Assembly: GCF_012027645.1 (NCBI RefSeq)
Contig: NZ_SNUU01000001.1
Span: 806,001 to 870,000, forward strand
Direction: 5' to 3'
Source: Thermococcus sp. 18S1
GTDB lineage: Archaea > Methanobacteriota_B > Thermococci > Thermococcales > Thermococcaceae
Length of the DNA: 64,000 nt
The translations under genes were made by a program, and so were the position numbers. The notes below the pieces were generated by a model that was given only the letters and a program-made list of their open reading frames with translations, made no database searches and had not been told where the DNA came from. The number at the start of each line of letters is the position of its first letter. The stretch's first letter is position 1. Positions 36,543 to 45,461 of this stretch are shown in pieces.

Positions 36543-37822
36543 AGCCTTCTCACCACCTTCGGGAGGACGTCCCCTGGCCCCACTTCGATAACGTTGATCC
36601 ATCCCATGACCTTCCTCATGACCCGTTTCCTCTCGCGGTACGCTGTGTACAGGGATTCCAGCTCCCTCTCACCCAGGCCTTTTCTGTCCGCGAAGAGGAT
36701 GGGGTTGGGGTAAATCAGCACTGCCTTGTTCCCTTTTCTCCTGAGGATCCTGGCCGCCTTGATGATCTCGCCGGGATGGAGGCCGAGGTCGTCAACCATA
36801 ACCACGTAGGCCCCGGGTTCGATGCCCATCGCCGCCTTCACGACCCCGGTGGCCGTGGAGCCCCTCCTGAGCTTGAGGGCCAGTTTGCCGATTGAGGACG
36901 CCGGGGATGGACTCGCCGGCCTCAGGGGCGGCAGACCCTTCTCCTCCCTGAGGTCGAGCTTTGATGTGACGATGAGGGGATCCGCCGCGTGTTCGATGAC
37001 CCCCACCACCCCGGCGTCATCGTAGGCGACGACCCTGACCGTGTGACCGAACTTTCTGAAGTACGCGGTGAGCTGGGTGATTATGAGGACGAGGTAGTCT
37101 ATCTTGCCCCTCTTTATCTCGCGCCGGAACTTCCCGTCGACGTTGACGAGGATGTAGATGTCGCTCAGGGTCTCGCGTTTGAAAACCCTCACTATGATGG
37201 TCTGCAGCCTCGACGTTGCCTTCCAGTCTATCTTGGATATGTCGTCGCCGGGCAGGAACTCCCTCAGCTCCTCGAAGTCCAGGACCTCCGCTCCAACCCC
37301 CAGTGCCTTCTCCGCCTCTGCGAGGGCTTCAACATGATGCCTCTCACGCATAGCCTCACGTATGCTCCTGAGCGAGGGGAGAACGGTCATCTCCCCGTGC
37401 TCGTCGACGGGGAACTCCTTCCTGAAGAGCCCGAGCGGGTCTTCAAACACCGCCCTCGCCTTTGGGCGTACCCTGCCCTTTGACTGTGGGACGATGGTCT
37501 GTTCCAGGTACTTCCGTTCTCCCGGCCTCAGGGGGATTTTCAGCCCTCTGGCGAAGAGCTTCTCGGAGGTTTCGGCTATGTGCAGCGTACCTCCCATGTT
37601 CGATTCGTTGATGACCTCTATCCTGGCTTTCACCGGCTCCTTTTCCATTCCCTTTGCCGGCAGCTCCCGGACTATCCTGACGTCCGGTGTGAAGCCCAGC
37701 CTTGCCAGGGCGTAGTGGGCCATCATCATGGCCGCGACAAGGGCCCCGGCCGGGCTGCCCGTTAGGTATGCGGTCGCCCCTGCCACCGCCGCCAGCGAGA
37801 GTACCACTTCTGCCCTCTTCAT
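36539..37822 (-). CDS. DUF58 domain protein (MoxR-associated)
   Basis: 427 residues. Two N-terminal membrane segments, a beta domain, then the DUF58 signature EFLPGDDISKIDWKATSR near residue 190, followed by a von Willebrand A-like fold (IYILVNVDG with a MIDAS-like start). DUF58 proteins are regularly encoded beside MoxR AAA+ ATPases and are thought to be their membrane-bound clients or adaptors. The ATG overlaps the MoxR stop by four bases. GC-rich and in normal codon use. Confidence 0.9.
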   Translation of the reverse strand: MKRAEVVLSLAAVAGATAYLTGSPAGALVAAMMMAHYALARLGFTPDVRIVRELPAKGMEKEPVKARIEVINESNMGGTLHIAETSEKLFARGLKIPLRPGERKYLEQTIVPQSKGRVRPKARAVFEDPLGLFRKEFPVDEHGEMTVLPSLRSIREAMRERHHVEALAEAEKALGVGAEVLDFEELREFLPGDDISKIDWKATSRLQTIIVRVFKRETLSDIYILVNVDGKFRREIKRGKIDYLVLIITQLTAYFRKFGHTVRVVAYDDAGVVGVIEHAADPLIVTSKLDLREEKGLPPLRPASPSPASSIGKLALKLRRGSTATGVVKAAMGIEPGAYVVMVDDLGLHPGEIIKAARILRRKGNKAVLIYPNPILFADRKGLGERELESLYTAYRERKRVMRKVMGWINVIEVGPGDVLPKVVRRL

Positions 37823-38739
37823 TCCGTTGGCACCTCAACCCTTTCCAGAGCGTCCTCGACGATGTCTTTTCCGTTCATGCCCTCGACCTCGTATTCGGGT
37901 TTAACGACTATCCTGTGTGAGAGTATCGGTACGGCGAGCTCTTTGACGTCGTCGGGGATGACGTACTCCCGGCCCTCGAGGTATGCCTTGGCCCTGGCGG
38001 CGTAGAGGAGGTGTTCGCCCGCCCTTGGGGAGGCTCCAAGGATCACCCTCTCGTCGAGCCTCGTCTCTTTGAGTATTCCGTAGATGTAGTCGATTATCGC
38101 GTCGCTCACGTGGACCCTCCGGACCTCCCTGAATGCCCTGGCCAGCTCGCTGCTGAGAACCGCCTGGCTCGCCTCTGAGAACTCCCCGAGGCTCTTTCTC
38201 TTCAGCATTGTCTTCTCGCTTTCCTCTGAGATATAGTTGAGGTCTATCTTCATCATGAAGCGGTCGACCTGGGCCGTCGGCAGCTCGTAGACGCCCTCCA
38301 TCTCCACGGGGTTCATCGTGGCCAGCACTATGAACGGTTCGGGCAGCTTCAGAGGTAGGCCCTCTATGGTCACCTGTTTCTCCTCCATCGCCTCCAGGAG
38401 GGCGCTCTGGGTCTTGGGTGAAGCGCGGTTTATCTCGTCCACCAGAACCACGTTGGCGAATATTGGACCCTTCCTTATCTTGAACTCGCCCTTGCGCATG
38501 TCGTAGAAGGTGTGGCCTATTATGTCGGCGGGCAGCAGGTCCGGGGTCATCTGGATCCTTGTGAACTTGAGGCCCAGCGTCTGGGCGAAGTTCCTGCTCA
38601 GCGTGGTCTTGGCTATTCCGGGGATTCCCTCCAGGAGTACGTGCCCGTTGGCTATCAGAGCTATCGTCATCAGCTCTATAACGTCGTCCATTCCTACTAT
38701 CGCCTTTCCTACCTCTGCCCTGATCTTCTCCAGTATCAT
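37819..38739 (-). CDS. MoxR-family AAA+ ATPase
   Basis: 306 residues from the ATG at 38739, one base after the upstream stop with GGTGG upstream; a GTG at 38748 would add three. Walker A GIPGIAKTT lies near residues 38-46, Walker B VVLVDEINRASPKTQSALLEAMEE near 95, then sensor 1 (FIVLATMNP) and the arginine-finger region. MoxR ATPases act as chaperones that activate or insert metal into partner complexes. Here the partners are most likely the DUF58, DUF4350 and DUF4129 proteins of the same operon. Confidence 0.95.
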   Translation of the reverse strand: MILEKIRAEVGKAIVGMDDVIELMTIALIANGHVLLEGIPGIAKTTLSRNFAQTLGLKFTRIQMTPDLLPADIIGHTFYDMRKGEFKIRKGPIFANVVLVDEINRASPKTQSALLEAMEEKQVTIEGLPLKLPEPFIVLATMNPVEMEGVYELPTAQVDRFMMKIDLNYISEESEKTMLKRKSLGEFSEASQAVLSSELARAFREVRRVHVSDAIIDYIYGILKETRLDERVILGASPRAGEHLLYAARAKAYLEGREYVIPDDVKELAVPILSHRIVVKPEYEVEGMNGKDIVEDALERVEVPTE

Positions 38740-38740
38740 C

Positions 38741-39739
38741 TCAACCACCCATCCGTTCCAGCATTTCCATTACCTCTCTCTCGTCCCAGCCCCTCTCCCT
38801 GGCGAGGGTCAGGGCGAGCTCCTCAACGCTCTCGTTCCGTCTGAGGAAGCGCGATACGTGCCGCCACACGAACCCCCCGAGGATGCCGAAGACCCCCGTT
38901 TCCCTCAGGAGAATGAGGGCGGCAACGATAAGCATGAGCTTGATGGCCTGGTCCCTTGGAAGCAGCCGGGTCACCGTGACGGTGCCGGCGGTGTACAGGT
39001 TGAAATCGGGGTGATGGGCTTCGTCGAAGTAGAACGTGTCCCCACCCAGGTACTCGATCAGGTTTCTCAGGAAGGGCTCGTTCTCCCCGTATAACTGGTT
39101 TATGAGTATGTCCGGGTCCGAGAGTATGACGACCCTCCCCTTTCCGTACCTCATCTCCGTCAGCAGGGGGAACATCCTCCTGTGGAAGTTCACCATGGCC
39201 ACCTTACTCGCGTAGGTCTCTCCACTACGGGCGACTATTATTGCGGAGGGGTCGTTGGTGACAACCTTCGTCACGTTCCTTGCGAGGAGGGGGTCCTCTA
39301 TCCTGACGGACACGATAAGCCTGTCGTCGCCCTCGTAGAAGAAGTCCCTGAGGGGGTACCTGGAGATACCTGCAGGGAGGTTCAGCCCCCGGAGTATCTC
39401 GTTCCCCGTCCCGAAGTCGTCCGCTATGAGGAGGGTGTTGCCGCGCTCCAGGAAGAGCTTTATCTGGTTTATCTCCTCCCCCGTGAACGTCATGTTGGGC
39501 CCGATTATGAGCAGGACGCCGTTCAGTTCGCTGACGTTGACCGTGTCGAAGGGTCCCAGGATCGGCACGACGGTCCTGCCCTCCTGGTATGCCAGCCGGG
39601 CGAACTTCGAGGTGCCGTCCCAGTCCGTGTTGAACATGCTGTACTCCGTGGAGCTCTTGAAGAGCGGGACCGTCAGCGGCATTGTGATGAACGTGAATAT
39701 GAGGAGCAGCAGTATCATGTATTTGACGGTCTTGTTCAC
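38741..39739 (-). CDS. DUF4350-type membrane protein
   Basis: 332 residues. An N-terminal membrane segment is followed by a Rossmann-like extracellular domain resembling ThuA/GATase-like DUF4350 (GVLLIIGPNMTFTGEEINQI, LLIADDFGTGNEIL, GRVVILSDPDILIN). A second membrane segment near residue 260 and a cytoplasmic helical tail follow. The GTG start overlaps the upstream stop. Such proteins are a standard companion of MoxR/DUF58/DUF4129 operons. Confidence 0.85.
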   Translation of the reverse strand: MNKTVKYMILLLLIFTFITMPLTVPLFKSSTEYSMFNTDWDGTSKFARLAYQEGRTVVPILGPFDTVNVSELNGVLLIIGPNMTFTGEEINQIKLFLERGNTLLIADDFGTGNEILRGLNLPAGISRYPLRDFFYEGDDRLIVSVRIEDPLLARNVTKVVTNDPSAIIVARSGETYASKVAMVNFHRRMFPLLTEMRYGKGRVVILSDPDILINQLYGENEPFLRNLIEYLGGDTFYFDEAHHPDFNLYTAGTVTVTRLLPRDQAIKLMLIVAALILLRETGVFGILGGFVWRHVSRFLRRNESVEELALTLARERGWDEREVMEMLERMGG

Positions 39740-41481
39740 CGCCCGTCACCCCCGAGGAGTTTCTCAACGCCCTCCCGGAACTCCCTGATTTCACCCTCCC
39801 CCAGCTCCACCTCCCCGTAGACCGCCTTCTCGTGGAGAAGGGTGACCCTCTCGAGGACGGGGTACAGATCCCATCCCTCAAAGGCCCTCAGGGCCTCCCT
39901 TGGCGTCAGGTTCTCACCAACTCCGAAGGCGTCCCTCAGCCTCCTCCTCAGGAGTCTGTAGGCCTCACCAACGTCATCCGGCACGTAAACCAGCTCTCCC
40001 GTGGGGACGGGCCCTTCGTCCCGGGAGGGGGTTTGATGGGGCGTCCCGCGTCCTTCCCCGCCGGTTTCCTCTCTCTTCCTCATCACGATGACCGCCGCCG
40101 CGAGGGCAACCGCAAGGACTCCGATGACCAGGTAGCGCGCGGCCATGCTCTCGGGCGGGACCACCGCCAGCACGATGACGTTTGATGATGCCCCAGCGTA
40201 GACGTCGCTGCCGGGAAACTCCACGTGTATCTCCAGAGTCCCCGGCTTTTCCGGGGTGATAGTGAACGAGAACGTGCCGTTCGAGGGCGTGACGTTGAAG
40301 GCCGGGGAGCCGTTTATGTAAACGGTGAGCGGGACTTCCAGGGCGGGGTCTATGGTTCCCTCAAAGGCGACCTCCTTCCCGGGAGCGGTTTCTGTGGGGC
40401 CGTCCAGGCCTATCGAGACCGGGTACTTCCTGAAGACGAGGGTTACCACCCTCGAGGTGCCCTCGTGAACCTCGTCTCCCCCGAAGGTGAGCGTAACCTC
40501 AAGCGTCTCCGCCCTGTTCGAGCGATACCTCCTGAAAAAATCCCCGTCGGGTCCCGTTACCACCGTGGAGTTCCCTATGGAGACGTTCCTCCCCCCGAGG
40601 GGCCTCCCGTAGTAGTCCACGAGCTTTCCGCGGAGCTCTATCGTCCCGTTGATGAACGTGGAGTACGTCCCATCGACCACGAAGGCTGTGGGTATCTTCC
40701 CCACCGTGACGCTGACTGTGTTTGACCTCTCGCCGCCCTGGGTGGCGTATATCTCGTACGTCCCGAGCTCCTCAAAGCGGTATTCCTTTGAGAAGAAGCC
40801 GTTAGAGGGCATGACGGCCAGGAGGGCCGTGGAGCTCCCATCCGTGATTACTATGGTGACCGTTCCGTTGAGGGGGCAGGTTCCGAATATCGTGACGGTC
40901 CCGTTGAGCATCGGGTTCCTGTCAGAGACCCCCAGGGTGAACTCCCCGGTCTGCGGCACCTTCGATGCGAGGGCCTTTATCTCCTCAAGCCGTTTTCGAA
41001 CCCCTAACGTGTCGAAAACCAGAATCTCGGTTCCGTTCCTCAGCTTCATGCCCTCTATGGCGTCCAGCAACGCCTCCATCTTCCCCGCGGTTCCCAGAAT
41101 CCCGGCCGCCAGCTCCGGGTCGCCGCCGGTCTGGAACTGGAGCGTGAGCTCGTCAAGGATCATCAGCTGCTTCGAGAACTCGTAGAAAGGGGGGAGAACG
41201 CGCATCACGGTTAGATTGACGCCCTTCTCCCCGTAGTACAGGCTCTCCTCGTGTAGGAGCTCCAGTTCCTGGAACGTGGTGTTGGCCAGGGTGAGGGAGT
41301 AGCTCTCGTTGGCCAGGGCATATCTCAGGGAGTACTCAAACTTGGTGAGGATCTGTGAGAAGTAGTCGTACAGAAAAACGTCCCTCTGGGTGGGGGCTTC
41401 GACGGCTTTCCCCGCTGTGGTGGGGAGCGATCCGATGATTATGAACGCGATTATTAAAAGTGCGGCTCTCCGCATCGGCAT
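39736..41481 (-). CDS. Surface protein with Ig-like repeats and C-terminal DUF4129 domain
   Basis: 581 residues. Signal peptide, helical region (to about 180), then three or four Ig-like beta repeats (NGTVTIFGTCPLNGTVTI, GTIELRGKLVDYYGRPL, VAFEGTIDPALEVPLTVYI). A membrane segment near residue 450 leads to a charged linker and a DUF4129-like cytoplasmic helix domain (AYRLLRRRLRDAFGV, LTPREALRAF). First gene of a six-gene operon. A TATA box on this strand (41503-41511) sits about 26 bp before the ATG cluster 41490/41484/41481/41475, so the mRNA is probably leaderless; I give 41481. Confidence 0.8.
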   Translation of the reverse strand: MPMRRAALLIIAFIIIGSLPTTAGKAVEAPTQRDVFLYDYFSQILTKFEYSLRYALANESYSLTLANTTFQELELLHEESLYYGEKGVNLTVMRVLPPFYEFSKQLMILDELTLQFQTGGDPELAAGILGTAGKMEALLDAIEGMKLRNGTEILVFDTLGVRKRLEEIKALASKVPQTGEFTLGVSDRNPMLNGTVTIFGTCPLNGTVTIVITDGSSTALLAVMPSNGFFSKEYRFEELGTYEIYATQGGERSNTVSVTVGKIPTAFVVDGTYSTFINGTIELRGKLVDYYGRPLGGRNVSIGNSTVVTGPDGDFFRRYRSNRAETLEVTLTFGGDEVHEGTSRVVTLVFRKYPVSIGLDGPTETAPGKEVAFEGTIDPALEVPLTVYINGSPAFNVTPSNGTFSFTITPEKPGTLEIHVEFPGSDVYAGASSNVIVLAVVPPESMAARYLVIGVLAVALAAAVIVMRKREETGGEGRGTPHQTPSRDEGPVPTGELVYVPDDVGEAYRLLRRRLRDAFGVGENLTPREALRAFEGWDLYPVLERVTLLHEKAVYGEVELGEGEIREFREGVEKLLGGDGR

Positions 41482-41532
41482 CATGCCCATAAGGCATAAA
41501 AACCTTTTAAGTTTATTTGTCCCGGTGTTAAA

Positions 41533-42252
41533 ATGGGCAGGCTACTCGGTGGCGTTCTCACTGCGGCTGGGGTGATCCTCTGGTACTACGGGGGCACCAG
41601 CGGAACTACAGCTCTCGTCAACCTGGGGATAGGGACGATAATCCTCGGCCTCGTCGCGGCCGTCCTGCCCCTGGGTGGCCAGGTTGGCAGGGAGGTGCTT
41701 CCCCTCACATGCGGCCCCTCCTGCGACTTCTTCGAAACCCTGCGGCGCGACCTTGAGCTCGAGGGGAACCCCGTAATCGTTCCCCCCTACGAGAACCTCC
41801 CGAAGGGTGCGGTCTTCCTGCCAAAGTCCTCCGAGTTTTCCCCCCACCTCGGCAGGTTTGGGGAGGGTACGGTATTCGTTGCGGGTTCCGAGCGCGAGAG
41901 CGGCGTCCTGATAAGCCCCCCCGCGGGATGGGGAATCGTTGAGTACACGATTGAGAACGTCGGGGAGCTGGCAGGGACGGGACTCGGATACGCATCGTCC
42001 GCCGTCTCTTCAGTTCTGAGCGCCCTGGGCCTTGGTTCCGCGGAGGTCTTCGAAAAGGAAGACGGCAGAATCGAGGTCTTCGTGAGACCCCTGTGCGATG
42101 GTCCGGTCTATGCGGACCCCGTCTCGTCGGCGGTTCTCCTGGCGGTCGCCATGGGGACAGGGGAGCTGCTGAAGGTGTCTTCCGTCGAGCGGGGCAGCGA
42201 GCACGTGAAAATCGTCCTAGAGCGTCTCGGTGGGATCGAGAAATGGCTATGA
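41533..42252 (+). CDS. Membrane protein with soluble domain, divergent from the MoxR operon
   Basis: 239 residues. Two N-terminal membrane segments (residues about 5-22 and 28-46), then a soluble domain with a Cys pair (LTCGPSCDFFETL). A Gly/Ala-rich hydrophobic stretch (GTGLGYASSAVSSVLSALG) and a C-terminal beta-alpha part follow. Family not firmly recognised. It shares a short intergenic region with the DUF4129 gene and overlaps the next gene by 10 bases, so it may belong to the same functional unit. Confidence 0.7.
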   Translation: MGRLLGGVLTAAGVILWYYGGTSGTTALVNLGIGTIILGLVAAVLPLGGQVGREVLPLTCGPSCDFFETLRRDLELEGNPVIVPPYENLPKGAVFLPKSSEFSPHLGRFGEGTVFVAGSERESGVLISPPAGWGIVEYTIENVGELAGTGLGYASSAVSSVLSALGLGSAEVFEKEDGRIEVFVRPLCDGPVYADPVSSAVLLAVAMGTGELLKVSSVERGSEHVKIVLERLGGIEKWL

Positions 42253-42482
42253 GGGAGAACGTCGTGCTGTTCCTGGCCCTCTGGCTGGTCGCCGCCGCCC
42301 TCCTCAGCCCATCAACCGAGATATTCCTGACGGTGGCCCTCATAGGAGTCCTGATAACCCTGGAGGTGGGCGAGTTCTACCTCCCGAGGGACGTCAAGGA
42401 CTCGCTGAAGTTCTCCGCCTACCTTCTCCTCCTCGCCTTCGCCTTCATCGTGGCGAGAAAGGTGTACGAGGTAATAAAGTGA
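42243..42482 (+). CDS. Small two- to three-pass membrane protein
   Basis: 79 residues from the ATG at 42243 (GGTGGGA seven bases upstream; a second ATG at 42249 forms ATGA with the upstream stop). Two or three hydrophobic segments (NVVLFLALWLVAAALL, IFLTVALIGVLITLEV, SAYLLLLAFAFIVA) and a short basic end. Coupled to the upstream membrane protein; probably a partner subunit. No family recognised. Confidence 0.65.
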   Translation: MAMRENVVLFLALWLVAAALLSPSTEIFLTVALIGVLITLEVGEFYLPRDVKDSLKFSAYLLLLAFAFIVARKVYEVIK

Positions 42483-42497
42483 GGAACAGAATTGAAA

Positions 42498-43451
42498 TCA
42501 AACCGTTCTGAGGAGCTCCCCGACCGTTCTCCGGACAGCCTCGTAGCTGTTAAGCCTCGGGCTCCAGCCGGTTTCCTTCGCCTTCTCTATGCTCAGGCGC
42601 ATGAACTTGACGTCCCCCTTCCAGCCGCGGCCTCCATCGACGCCGCCGGTGAATCTGAACTCCGGCTCCAGGCCCATCCCCTCGCTGACTATCTCCGCTA
42701 TCTCCCTCACGGTTATCCAGTCGTCGTTGCCGAGGTTGTAGAAGTCGACGGCTTTATCGCTCCCCCTGAAGTGCTCGAAGATGTGGAGCATACCATCAAC
42801 GGTATCGCTCACGTGAAGGTAGCTCTTCCTCTGGGTGCCGTCGCCGAGTATCTCGAGCTCTTCCGGGTTCGTCCTGAGCTTGTTTATGAAGTCGTAGATG
42901 ACCCCATGGTTCGAGCGCTCGCCTATGATGTTGGCGAGGCGGAATATCAGGGCCCTGAACCCGAAGGTGTGGGCGTAGCCGCTGATTAAAGCCTCGGCGG
43001 CCAACTTGGCACCGCCGTAGACACTTATCGGTTCGAGCGGGGCGTAGTCCTCCGGCGTCGGAATCATGGACGCATCGCCGTAGACGGTTGAGGAGGAGGT
43101 GAAAACGAGGTACCTGGCGCTTGAGCCTCTCATCGCGTTGAGCAGGTTGTAGGTTATCAGCACGTTTGTCTCGTAGAGCAGCTCCGGGCTCTGGGAACCT
43201 ATTCTAACCTCAGGGTTCGCCGCGAGATGGAAGACGGCATCGACGCCCTCAACGGCCTTCCCAACGATCCCCAGGTTTCTCATGTCTCCCTCGATGAACT
43301 CAAAGCGCTCGTGGTTCAGCCACCGCCTTATGTTTTCCAGACTGCCCGCACTGAGGTCGTCGAGAACCCTGACCTCCCATCCGAGCTCCATCAGCCTGTC
43401 CACCAGATGTGAGCCTATGAACCCGGCACCTCCCGTAACGAGAACCTTCAT
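42498..43451 (-). CDS. NAD-dependent sugar-nucleotide epimerase/dehydratase (GalE-like)
   Basis: 317 residues from the ATG at 43451, preceded by GGTGGT; the longer frame to 43535 has no family similarity. Extended SDR: Rossmann GGAGFIGSH at residues 7-15, DDLSAGS, then catalytic Ser/Thr in FTSSSTVYG and YxxxK as YGGAKLAAE. It probably interconverts UDP-glucose/galactose or the GlcNAc/GalNAc forms for surface glycans. It is divergent from the MNT/HEPN pair with 82 bp between them. Confidence 0.92.
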   Translation of the reverse strand: MKVLVTGGAGFIGSHLVDRLMELGWEVRVLDDLSAGSLENIRRWLNHERFEFIEGDMRNLGIVGKAVEGVDAVFHLAANPEVRIGSQSPELLYETNVLITYNLLNAMRGSSARYLVFTSSSTVYGDASMIPTPEDYAPLEPISVYGGAKLAAEALISGYAHTFGFRALIFRLANIIGERSNHGVIYDFINKLRTNPEELEILGDGTQRKSYLHVSDTVDGMLHIFEHFRGSDKAVDFYNLGNDDWITVREIAEIVSEGMGLEPEFRFTGGVDGGRGWKGDVKFMRLSIEKAKETGWSPRLNSYEAVRRTVGELLRTV

Positions 43452-43533
43452 TCGTACCACCAAACCCATTGATGTGGTCAGACTATTAAACTTTGGGGAA
43501 AGTTTTTTGTATCTGTCCAACGGAGTTAACCCC

Positions 43534-43938
43534 ATGAAAGTGTACCGTCTCTCGATCCCGGAGCGGGATGCCCTTAAGGAGCGGATAAGGGCGTACCTTA
43601 CGTCCAGGGAGGACGTTCTCTTCGCCTACATTCACGGTTCTTTCCTGGAGGACCGTCCTTTTAGGGATATAGACGTTGCGGTTTTTGTGAAGTCAAAACC
43701 CGACAGATTCTACGAGATGGAGCTTGAAGATGAGCTGTCCAGGTTAACCGGCTTTCCGGTTGATGTAAGACTGCTGAACGATGCTCCCGTGGAGTTTAGG
43801 TTTCACGTCATCGGTGGGGAGCTCCTCTTCAGCAGGGACGAAAAGGCCAGGTGTGACTTTGAAGAGCGAACCATGAGGGAATACCACGATTATTCTCACT
43901 ATCTCGAACTGTACCGGAGGGAGGCCCTTGGAATATGA
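43534..43938 (+). CDS. MNT-type nucleotidyltransferase, MntA-like antitoxin
   Basis: 134 residues from the ATG at 43534. The minimal nucleotidyltransferase motif GSFLEDRPFRDIDVAVF supplies the GS and DxD metal ligands, with a third Asp in FPVDVRLL. In characterised MntA/HepT pairs this protein adds AMP to a tyrosine next to the HEPN active site and thereby silences the toxin. The downstream HEPN gene overlaps by 11 bases. Confidence 0.85.
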   Translation: MKVYRLSIPERDALKERIRAYLTSREDVLFAYIHGSFLEDRPFRDIDVAVFVKSKPDRFYEMELEDELSRLTGFPVDVRLLNDAPVEFRFHVIGGELLFSRDEKARCDFEERTMREYHDYSHYLELYRREALGI

Positions 43939-44347
43939 TACCGAAAAAGTAACCCGGCTTATGGTGGAAGCCAGGAACGCACTGGATGCCCTTTATGAGC
44001 TTGCAAAACTCCCCCGGGAAGAGTTCCTTGGCAGCAGGCATTACGTTTCGAGTGCCAAGTACAACCTCCTGGTCGCGATTGAGGCGTGCATTGATATAGC
44101 TTACCATTTGATTTCAAAAAACCGCATGAGGCTTCCAAGGGATTATGCTGACTCTTTCAGGGTTCTTCATGAGAACGGAATCCTCAATGAGGAGCTGACC
44201 AGACGGCTCATTCTGATGTCCCGCTTTAGAAATCGACTGGTGCACATATACTGGGACGTTGATGACGAGGTTATCTATTCGATAATAAACGAGAACCTCG
44301 AGGACATCGAGGAGTTCCTCACGAGGATTGTGGAAATAATCAAATGA
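43928..44347 (+). CDS. HEPN-domain toxin, HepT-like (DUF86)
   Basis: 139 residues, all helical, starting at a TTG inside the upstream gene. The RNase-type HEPN motif is intact as RNRLVHIY, an exact Rx4HxY whose Tyr is the AMPylation site in HepT proteins. With the MntA-like gene it forms a type VII toxin-antitoxin module. The pair lies between an epimerase and a sugar nucleotidyltransferase, a common kind of location for these modules in Thermococcales. Confidence 0.87.
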   Translation: MEYDTEKVTRLMVEARNALDALYELAKLPREEFLGSRHYVSSAKYNLLVAIEACIDIAYHLISKNRMRLPRDYADSFRVLHENGILNEELTRRLILMSRFRNRLVHIYWDVDDEVIYSIINENLEDIEEFLTRIVEIIK

Positions 44348-44365
44348 TTAACTGGGGGGTGTGAA

Positions 44366-45361
44366 ATGAAAGTCCTCATAATGGCCGGCGGCTACGCCAC
44401 CAGACTCTGGCCCATAACCAAGGACAACCCGAAGGCCCTGCTTCCCGTCGGGAACAGGGTGATCCTCGACTACATCCTGGAGAACGTTATGGAGCTGGAG
44501 CTCGAGACCTACATCTCAACCAACCGCTTCTTCGAGACCCACTTCCGGCCCTACGCCGAGAAGCACGGCGTGGGCCTTATAGTGGAGGACACACTCCACG
44601 AGGAGGAGAAGCTCGGCACGATAGGGGCCATGAAGAAGGCCGTGGAGGAGCTCGGCCCCGACGACTACCTCGTCATCGCCGGCGACAACCTCTTCTCCTT
44701 CGGCCTGAGGGACTTTCTGAGGGCCTACGACGGCAGGACGCTGATAGCGGTCTACGACGTCGGCGACCTCGAACTGGCGAAGCGCTACGGTGTGGTGGTT
44801 CTGGAGGGGGACAGGGTTATATCATTCGAGGAGAAGCCGGCCCAGCCGCGCTCGACGCTCATAAGCACCGGCGTCTACGTCTTCCCGAGGGCCGTCATGG
44901 AGCGCATCGACGAGTACCTGAGCAACGGCAACCGCGACTCCCCCGGCTACTTCCTCCAGTGGCTCCTTGAGAGGGGCGAGCCGATAAAGGCCTACCGCTT
45001 CTCGGAGTACTGGTACGACATAGGCTCGGCCGACAGCTACCTGGAGGCCCTCAAGACCCTCCTGCGCGAGAGCCACGTCGAGGAGATTCAGATAAGCCCC
45101 TACGCGAAAATCATTCCCCCCGTCGTCATAAAGAAGGGCGCCAAGATACTCGGGAGGTCAATAATAGGCCCCTACGCCTACATCGGCGAGGGCTGCACCA
45201 TAGAGAACTCGGACATAAGCGACTCGATAGTCTTCAGGAACACGGTCATCAGGAACTCGACGATATGGCGCTCCATCATAGACGAGAAGTGCGAGATAAG
45301 GAACCTCGAGCTCAGGAAGAGCCTCGTCGGCGGGCACGCGAAGATACAGAGGGGTGAATGA
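44366..45361 (+). CDS. NDP-sugar pyrophosphorylase with left-handed beta-helix tail
   Basis: 331 residues. N-terminal nucleotidyltransferase signature MAGGYATRLWPITKDNPKALLPVGN (residues 7-31; quoted in two parts as MAGGYATRLWP and KALLPVGN), metal/sugar residues in VIAGDNLFSF and YWYDIGSADSY. Hexapeptide-type repeats follow from residue 240 (IGPYAYIGEGC, IENSDISDS, IRNSTIWRS). It makes an activated sugar such as dTDP/UDP-glucose or GDP-mannose; the base and sugar are not readable. GGGGGGTG precedes the ATG. GC-rich relative to the genes around it. Confidence 0.92.
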   Translation: MKVLIMAGGYATRLWPITKDNPKALLPVGNRVILDYILENVMELELETYISTNRFFETHFRPYAEKHGVGLIVEDTLHEEEKLGTIGAMKKAVEELGPDDYLVIAGDNLFSFGLRDFLRAYDGRTLIAVYDVGDLELAKRYGVVVLEGDRVISFEEKPAQPRSTLISTGVYVFPRAVMERIDEYLSNGNRDSPGYFLQWLLERGEPIKAYRFSEYWYDIGSADSYLEALKTLLRESHVEEIQISPYAKIIPPVVIKKGAKILGRSIIGPYAYIGEGCTIENSDISDSIVFRNTVIRNSTIWRSIIDEKCEIRNLELRKSLVGGHAKIQRGE

Positions 45362-45386
45362 GATCCTACCCGTTTCGGGTGGGGTC
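45362..45386. repeat. 25-bp palindrome, copy 1, upstream of the ATPase gene
   Basis: GATCCTACCCG-TTT-CGGGTGGGGTC: 11-base arms with two mismatches around a 3-base centre. It starts immediately after the stop of the preceding gene. A closely related copy lies 75 bp further on (centre to centre). Confidence 0.7.
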
Positions 45387-45436
45387 TACTTCTCTGGCCT
45401 TGCAGTGTATCAAATCGCAACCCTTATTAACAGTGG

Positions 45437-45461
45437 GACCCTACCTGAAACAGGTGGGGTC
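45437..45461. promoter_or_regulatory. 25-bp palindrome, copy 2, abutting the ATPase start codon
   Basis: GACCCTACCTG-AAA-CAGGTGGGGTC: 11-base arms with one mismatch. It ends two bases before the ATG at 45464. Both copies end GGTGGGGTCTA on the plus strand. The GGTGGGG arm doubles as the ribosome site, so a bound protein or an RNA hairpin here would block expression. Likely an operator or translational switch for the ATPase gene. Confidence 0.55.

Noticed and set aside
43452-43535. N-terminal extension of the epimerase to 43535
   Set aside because: The extension covers the divergent promoter region and lacks family similarity; GGTGGT before ATG 43451 gives the normal Rossmann start.
45362-45461. 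CRISPR array
   Set aside because: Only two palindromic copies, no series of regular spacers and no cas genes in the window.
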